From assembly GCA_964427965.1 (NCBI GenBank), contig CAYRWK010000005.1:1-24943 (forward strand): DNA of 24,943 nt, written 5' to 3'. The notes beneath the pieces are model-generated. The model was not told where the DNA came from. It searched no databases and was given only the letters and a program-made list of their open reading frames with translations. The first letter of the stretch is position 1; every line of letters begins with the position of its first letter. The translations under genes were made by a program, and so were the position numbers. Of the stretch, positions 21,655-24,943 are shown piece by piece. The stretch comes from CAYRWK01 sp964427965 (GTDB lineage: Bacteria > Patescibacteriota > WWE3 > UBA101185 > UBA10185).

Positions 21655-24600
21655 ATGCCTATTAAAAAAGTTATAAATAAATCTGCTCTTATGCCAACTG
21701 CTCTTATTGCAGGCGGTGCTGGGTTTTTAGGCTCTCAACTTGCAGAAACTTTGTTATTGCAAAACACCCGTGTTATCGTTTTGGACAACTTTAAAACCGG
21801 CAAAGAAAATTTTGTAAATCACCTTTTATCTAATCCAAACTTTGCTCTATATAACGTTGATATAAACCAAGGCGTGCCGGGGGAGATTCAAGGCGTTGAT
21901 TATGTTTTTCAACTGGCAGGTTTAGAAGCATATTATGGCGCTAACGAAGCAAATTTAGATACTTTATTAACAAATGCGGTTGGTACAAAGGTTTTATTGG
22001 ATTTTGCCGGCAAGTGTGGCGCAAAGTTCGTTCTGGCCTCTTCTATATATGTATATCAAGGCATGCTTTCACAAGTTGATTTAAACCAATATTTTGGCAA
22101 AACTAAAATTGATGAAAGCAAGTTTTCTTTGATGGAGGCCAAGAGATACGCTGAGGCTTTAGTTTGGGAGTATTACAAAAAGAATGATGTGGATGTGCGT
22201 ATTGTGAGACTTCCCGAAATTTATGGTCCAAAGATGAATTTTGATGCCAGTGGTTCACTTGGCAGACTTGTAAGTGAGTTAACTTCCAACAAGAATTTAA
22301 CAATTTATGGCGAGGGTGTTGAGAAGGAATACTATGTATATGTTAACGATGCCGTGGCGGGGGTTGTAAAAGCAACCTTTGGGCCTAAGACTAAAGGCAA
22401 GATATATTCACTGGTTGGCCAAGACTATTATTCGCCTCTTGAGGTAGCCTTTTTGTTAAAAGGTATGGCTAATCGCGATCTGACCATTGAGTACAAGCCA
22501 AAAACAGACGAAGCCGAGCTTAGAAAAGTTCAACCGGACACGTCTAACCTTAAAGAAATTAACTGGAGCATTCAAACCGCTTTTAAGGACGGGGTTTTAA
22601 AAACATTGCATTGGTTTGGGTACGAGCCTAATCAGTACAGTTTTAAACCAACAAAGCTGATAGAAGATAAAAAGAAAGAAAAGAGTGGGAGAGTGGCAGA
22701 AGAAATAGATTCTATAGCGGGGCTTATCCAGCCCACACAGCCTTTGTTTGTAGCACCTTCTACAACCCCAAGTCCTCAAAAGCCGATGCCGGTAGTTAAA
22801 AGGCCGAAACTGCCCAAAATTAACTTTGCCTTTCATAATCCATTTAAATCTATAGCACTTGGCAATTCCATGATTTCCAAGGTTATTATCCTTGTAGCCA
22901 TAGCTTTAATCTTTGTATTTGTTGTGATGATCGGTATACCGGGAGCTCAAATCTATTTTAATTTAAATCGTGTTGCGGCTGATGTTAAAGAAATACCGGT
23001 AGTATTAGGCCAACTAGATACTCAAACGGCCAAACAAATTTCTGAGGACGCTTTTGTGCATTTATACAAAGCTCAAGCGGGGGCGTCTAAACTTCAGTGG
23101 CTGTTTAAATTAACGGGTAAAAGTGCTGAGTTTGATTCGTACATTGGGACTTTATCTTCCGCAGCTTACGCAACAAGAGCTTCTTACTATTTTGCCAAAG
23201 CCTCAACTCCTGTTAGCACTCTTTGGGAAGTAATCAGGCCAAACTCAACCCAAACGTTTGATAGTGCTGGGTTTGAGACAGCTAAGGCTGATCTTGAGCT
23301 TGCTAGAAATAACTTACAGTTGGCCGAAGCCCAGTTAAAAAACGTAGATGCAAGCGTATTTTCTGGAGGTCCGAAAAAGTATTTTGAAGAATACTCGGGT
23401 ATTTTGGATAAAGTATCTCAAAACATGGATATGATAACCTCAGCGTTTACAGGACTTTCGGATTTAATAGGGGTAGATACCCCAAAGAAATACCTAATTC
23501 TTTTTCAAAACTCGGCTGAAATAAGACCAACCGGCGGTTTTATCGGCTCGTATGCGGTACTTTCTTTAGAGCAAGGAAAAATAAAAAGCTTAACTATTGA
23601 TGATATATATAACCCTGATGGTCAAATTGATCTCCGCCAAATTCAAGTTGCATCTCCTGCTCCAATAAAATCCATGCTAAACGAGCAGTACTTGCATATT
23701 AGAAACGCCAACTGGAATCCTGATTTTACTATCAGTGCAGGGCAGATTGAGGACTTATTGGGCAGGGTAACCGGTGAAAATTATGACGGAGTAATTGCAG
23801 TAGATTTATATTTTGCTAAAAACTTATTAGATGTCACGGGACCAATATTTTTAACAGCTTATAACGAGGAAATATCTTCGGAGAATTTATATGAACGCGC
23901 TCAGTATCATAGTGAGTTTAACTACACAGAGGGGTCTGATCAAAAAAGATCCTTCTTAACAATTCTAGGGGGTAAGTTATTAGAAAAGATATTTGCCCAA
24001 CCTAAGGAGGATCTGCCAAAATTTTGGGCGGCTTTAGAAACTTCCCTCACGGATAAGCATATGTTGGTTTATTTAAAGAATAACCAATTTGGGGCATTTT
24101 TAAATGAGAGGGCTTGGGATGGGAGTTTGGTAAAAACCTCAGGAGATTATTTGTATGTGGTAAACAGCAATCTTGGGGGGACTAAAGCAAATTATTACGT
24201 GAAAAATAATATGAAGTATGAAATTGTTTCTGCCACAAGAGACGGTGTTTTGAGGGGAGCTTTGACCCTTTCTTATAACCATACCGGTGAAAGCGATGCG
24301 TGGCCCGGCGGTCCCTATAAAAACTATCTAAGAGTGTTGACTCAAACCGGATCAAAATTGACAGGGGCAAAGATTAAATTTAAAGATAAAGCTGAGGAGG
24401 AAATTTTTAAGACCGTGGCTATAGCTCAGGTTGGCAAATACAATTCCTTTGAAACCAGCTTCACTCTAAATCCAAGAGATGCGGTTGAAGTTACCCTCTA
24501 CTACGATCTTCCTGCTACTACAACCTTAAGCGCTGACAGCATGGCATATACTTTGTATTGGCAAAAACAACCCGGAACCCAGGATGATAATTTTGAGTTT

Positions 24601-24699
24601 ATTTTTGGATCTCCCTTTGGGTTACAATCCAACGTTGATAAATTATCAGGAGTTTTATCTAAAGATCAAAGTATTTCTGTAACACTTAAGCCGCTTTGA
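21655..24699 (+). CDS. SDR epimerase/dehydratase-like domain fused to a membrane-anchored DUF4012 domain
   Basis: The predicted product is 1014 aa. Residues about 14-320 are an extended short-chain dehydrogenase with the NAD motif G20-G-A-G-F-L-G26 and D44 (LDN), like nucleotide-sugar epimerases. S129/S130 fit the catalytic serine, but four residues before K163, where Tyr of YxxxK belongs, there is Leu159. A Lys/Glu- and Pro-rich linker (about 325-395) leads to one membrane helix (about 409-431), a helical stretch, and a DUF4012 region (about 600-1000) marked by FQNSAEIRPTGGFIGSY (617-633) and DDIYNPDGQID. DUF4012 should lie outside the cell; its function is unknown. ATG 21691 is a possible alternative start. 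The divergent Wzz-like gene suggests a glycan-related role. Confidence 0.85.
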   Translation: MPIKKVINKSALMPTALIAGGAGFLGSQLAETLLLQNTRVIVLDNFKTGKENFVNHLLSNPNFALYNVDINQGVPGEIQGVDYVFQLAGLEAYYGANEANLDTLLTNAVGTKVLLDFAGKCGAKFVLASSIYVYQGMLSQVDLNQYFGKTKIDESKFSLMEAKRYAEALVWEYYKKNDVDVRIVRLPEIYGPKMNFDASGSLGRLVSELTSNKNLTIYGEGVEKEYYVYVNDAVAGVVKATFGPKTKGKIYSLVGQDYYSPLEVAFLLKGMANRDLTIEYKPKTDEAELRKVQPDTSNLKEINWSIQTAFKDGVLKTLHWFGYEPNQYSFKPTKLIEDKKKEKSGRVAEEIDSIAGLIQPTQPLFVAPSTTPSPQKPMPVVKRPKLPKINFAFHNPFKSIALGNSMISKVIILVAIALIFVFVVMIGIPGAQIYFNLNRVAADVKEIPVVLGQLDTQTAKQISEDAFVHLYKAQAGASKLQWLFKLTGKSAEFDSYIGTLSSAAYATRASYYFAKASTPVSTLWEVIRPNSTQTFDSAGFETAKADLELARNNLQLAEAQLKNVDASVFSGGPKKYFEEYSGILDKVSQNMDMITSAFTGLSDLIGVDTPKKYLILFQNSAEIRPTGGFIGSYAVLSLEQGKIKSLTIDDIYNPDGQIDLRQIQVASPAPIKSMLNEQYLHIRNANWNPDFTISAGQIEDLLGRVTGENYDGVIAVDLYFAKNLLDVTGPIFLTAYNEEISSENLYERAQYHSEFNYTEGSDQKRSFLTILGGKLLEKIFAQPKEDLPKFWAALETSLTDKHMLVYLKNNQFGAFLNERAWDGSLVKTSGDYLYVVNSNLGGTKANYYVKNNMKYEIVSATRDGVLRGALTLSYNHTGESDAWPGGPYKNYLRVLTQTGSKLTGAKIKFKDKAEEEIFKTVAIAQVGKYNSFETSFTLNPRDAVEVTLYYDLPATTTLSADSMAYTLYWQKQPGTQDDNFEFIFGSPFGLQSNVDKLSGVLSKDQSISVTLKPL

Positions 24700-24705
24700 G
24701 TGTAG

Positions 24706-24711
24706 TATACT
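24706..24711 (+). promoter_or_regulatory. -10 element of the PrgI-family gene
   Basis: TATACT ends 8 nt before the ATG at 24720, giving a leader of about 2 nt. It begins 6 nt after the stop codon of the DUF4012 gene, so the downstream unit probably has its own promoter. Confidence 0.55.
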
Positions 24712-24719
24712 AACTCTTA

Positions 24720-24943
24720 ATGCCAATACAGGATGCATCAAATTACAACAAGCAGCATGCCGTTCCACAAAACATTATGGATGTGGAATTTAAAATTATC
24801 GGTGAGCTTACCCTTAGACAATTTGCCTATCTAATCATTTTTGGAGGTATCGCTTATGTTACTGCTGTTTATATGGGAGGAATTTTTAAATGGCCTCTTG
24901 TTGTAATATGTGCCTTATTGGGTGTAGGTTTGGCTTTTGTTCC
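24720..24943 (+). CDS. PrgI-family membrane protein, truncated by the window edge
   Basis: Only 74 codons are present. After a short polar N-terminus, the segment AVPQNIMDVEFKIIGELTLR (14-33) is the hallmark of PrgI-family proteins, followed by two close membrane helices (about 36-53 and 57-74). PrgI proteins are small membrane partners in type IV secretion-like or conjugation systems and often stand just before a VirB4/TraC-type ATPase gene; that gene would lie beyond the edge. No Shine-Dalgarno precedes the ATG, in line with the nearby -10 element. Confidence 0.85.
   Translation, partial: MPIQDASNYNKQHAVPQNIMDVEFKIIGELTLRQFAYLIIFGGIAYVTAVYMGGIFKWPLVVICALLGVGLAFV

Noticed and set aside
1..24943. 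CRISPR arrays, insertion sequences, prophage or integration sites
   Set aside because: No regularly spaced repeats, transposase, integrase or phage genes were seen, and the tRNA-Cys is not followed by a repeated tRNA end.
1..24943. Alternative genetic code (TGA as Gly)
   Set aside because: TGA ends several genes at their expected lengths, including alaS, the response-regulator gene and the DUF4012 gene, so the standard bacterial code applies.

Overview
The window most likely comes from a Candidate Phyla Radiation (Patescibacteria) genome, probably Microgenomates or the related Katanobacteria/WWE3. I infer this from the AT-rich, compact layout with many overlaps, a short AlaRS without its C-terminal domain, a half-size MFS protein, DUF4012 and PrgI-family proteins, and several small membrane proteins typical of these lineages. 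TGA is used as a stop (for example in alaS and the response-regulator gene), so the Gracilibacteria/SR1 code does not apply. One 100-N scaffold gap lies at 19322-19421.

Layout. 141-1568 (-): rmuC and a small coiled-coil gene, with a likely terminator at 84-127. 1660-7353 (+): a small membrane protein, then a tightly packed run metG, tatD, a membrane GT2 glycosyltransferase and a WecA/MraY-like sugar-phosphate transferase. 7295-7768 (-): a membrane hydrolase-like protein. 7909-9559 (+): an orphan OmpR-type response regulator and a decaprenyl-phosphate phosphoribosyltransferase-like UbiA protein. 9537-11549 (-): a GT4 glycosyltransferase and two membrane proteins. 11576-13478 (+): an O-antigen ligase/polymerase-like protein and a TPR protein. 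13463-14635 (-): a PEGA-SH3 membrane protein. 14700-17199 (+): tRNA-Cys, half-MFS, alaS. 17196-19301 (+): CIRCE-controlled groES-groEL. 19422-21580 (-): a Wzz-like protein, RNase HI, a nucleotidyltransferase and a gap-truncated RfaE2-like cytidylyltransferase. 21655-24943 (+): an SDR-DUF4012 membrane fusion and the start of a PrgI-family gene.

Functionally, about half the genes fit assembly of a surface polysaccharide: lipid-linked sugar initiation (WecA-like), polyprenyl-phospho-pentose supply (UbiA), GT2 and GT4 transferases, ligase/polymerase, chain-length control (Wzz-like), nucleotide-sugar enzymes and anchored envelope proteins. They are interleaved with housekeeping genes.

The most striking non-coding pattern concerns translation starts. 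Genes at the head of transcription units have a -10 element (often extended, TGn) ending 6-9 nt before the ATG and no Shine-Dalgarno, which predicts leaderless mRNAs. Most operon-internal genes and groES/groEL have clear Shine-Dalgarno sequences. Other points of interest are overlapping divergent promoters in a 26-bp gap, a groE promoter that coincides with CIRCE and with the alaS stop codon, a hairpin plus U-tract between groES and groEL, and the SDR-DUF4012 fusion whose SDR domain lacks the expected catalytic tyrosine.
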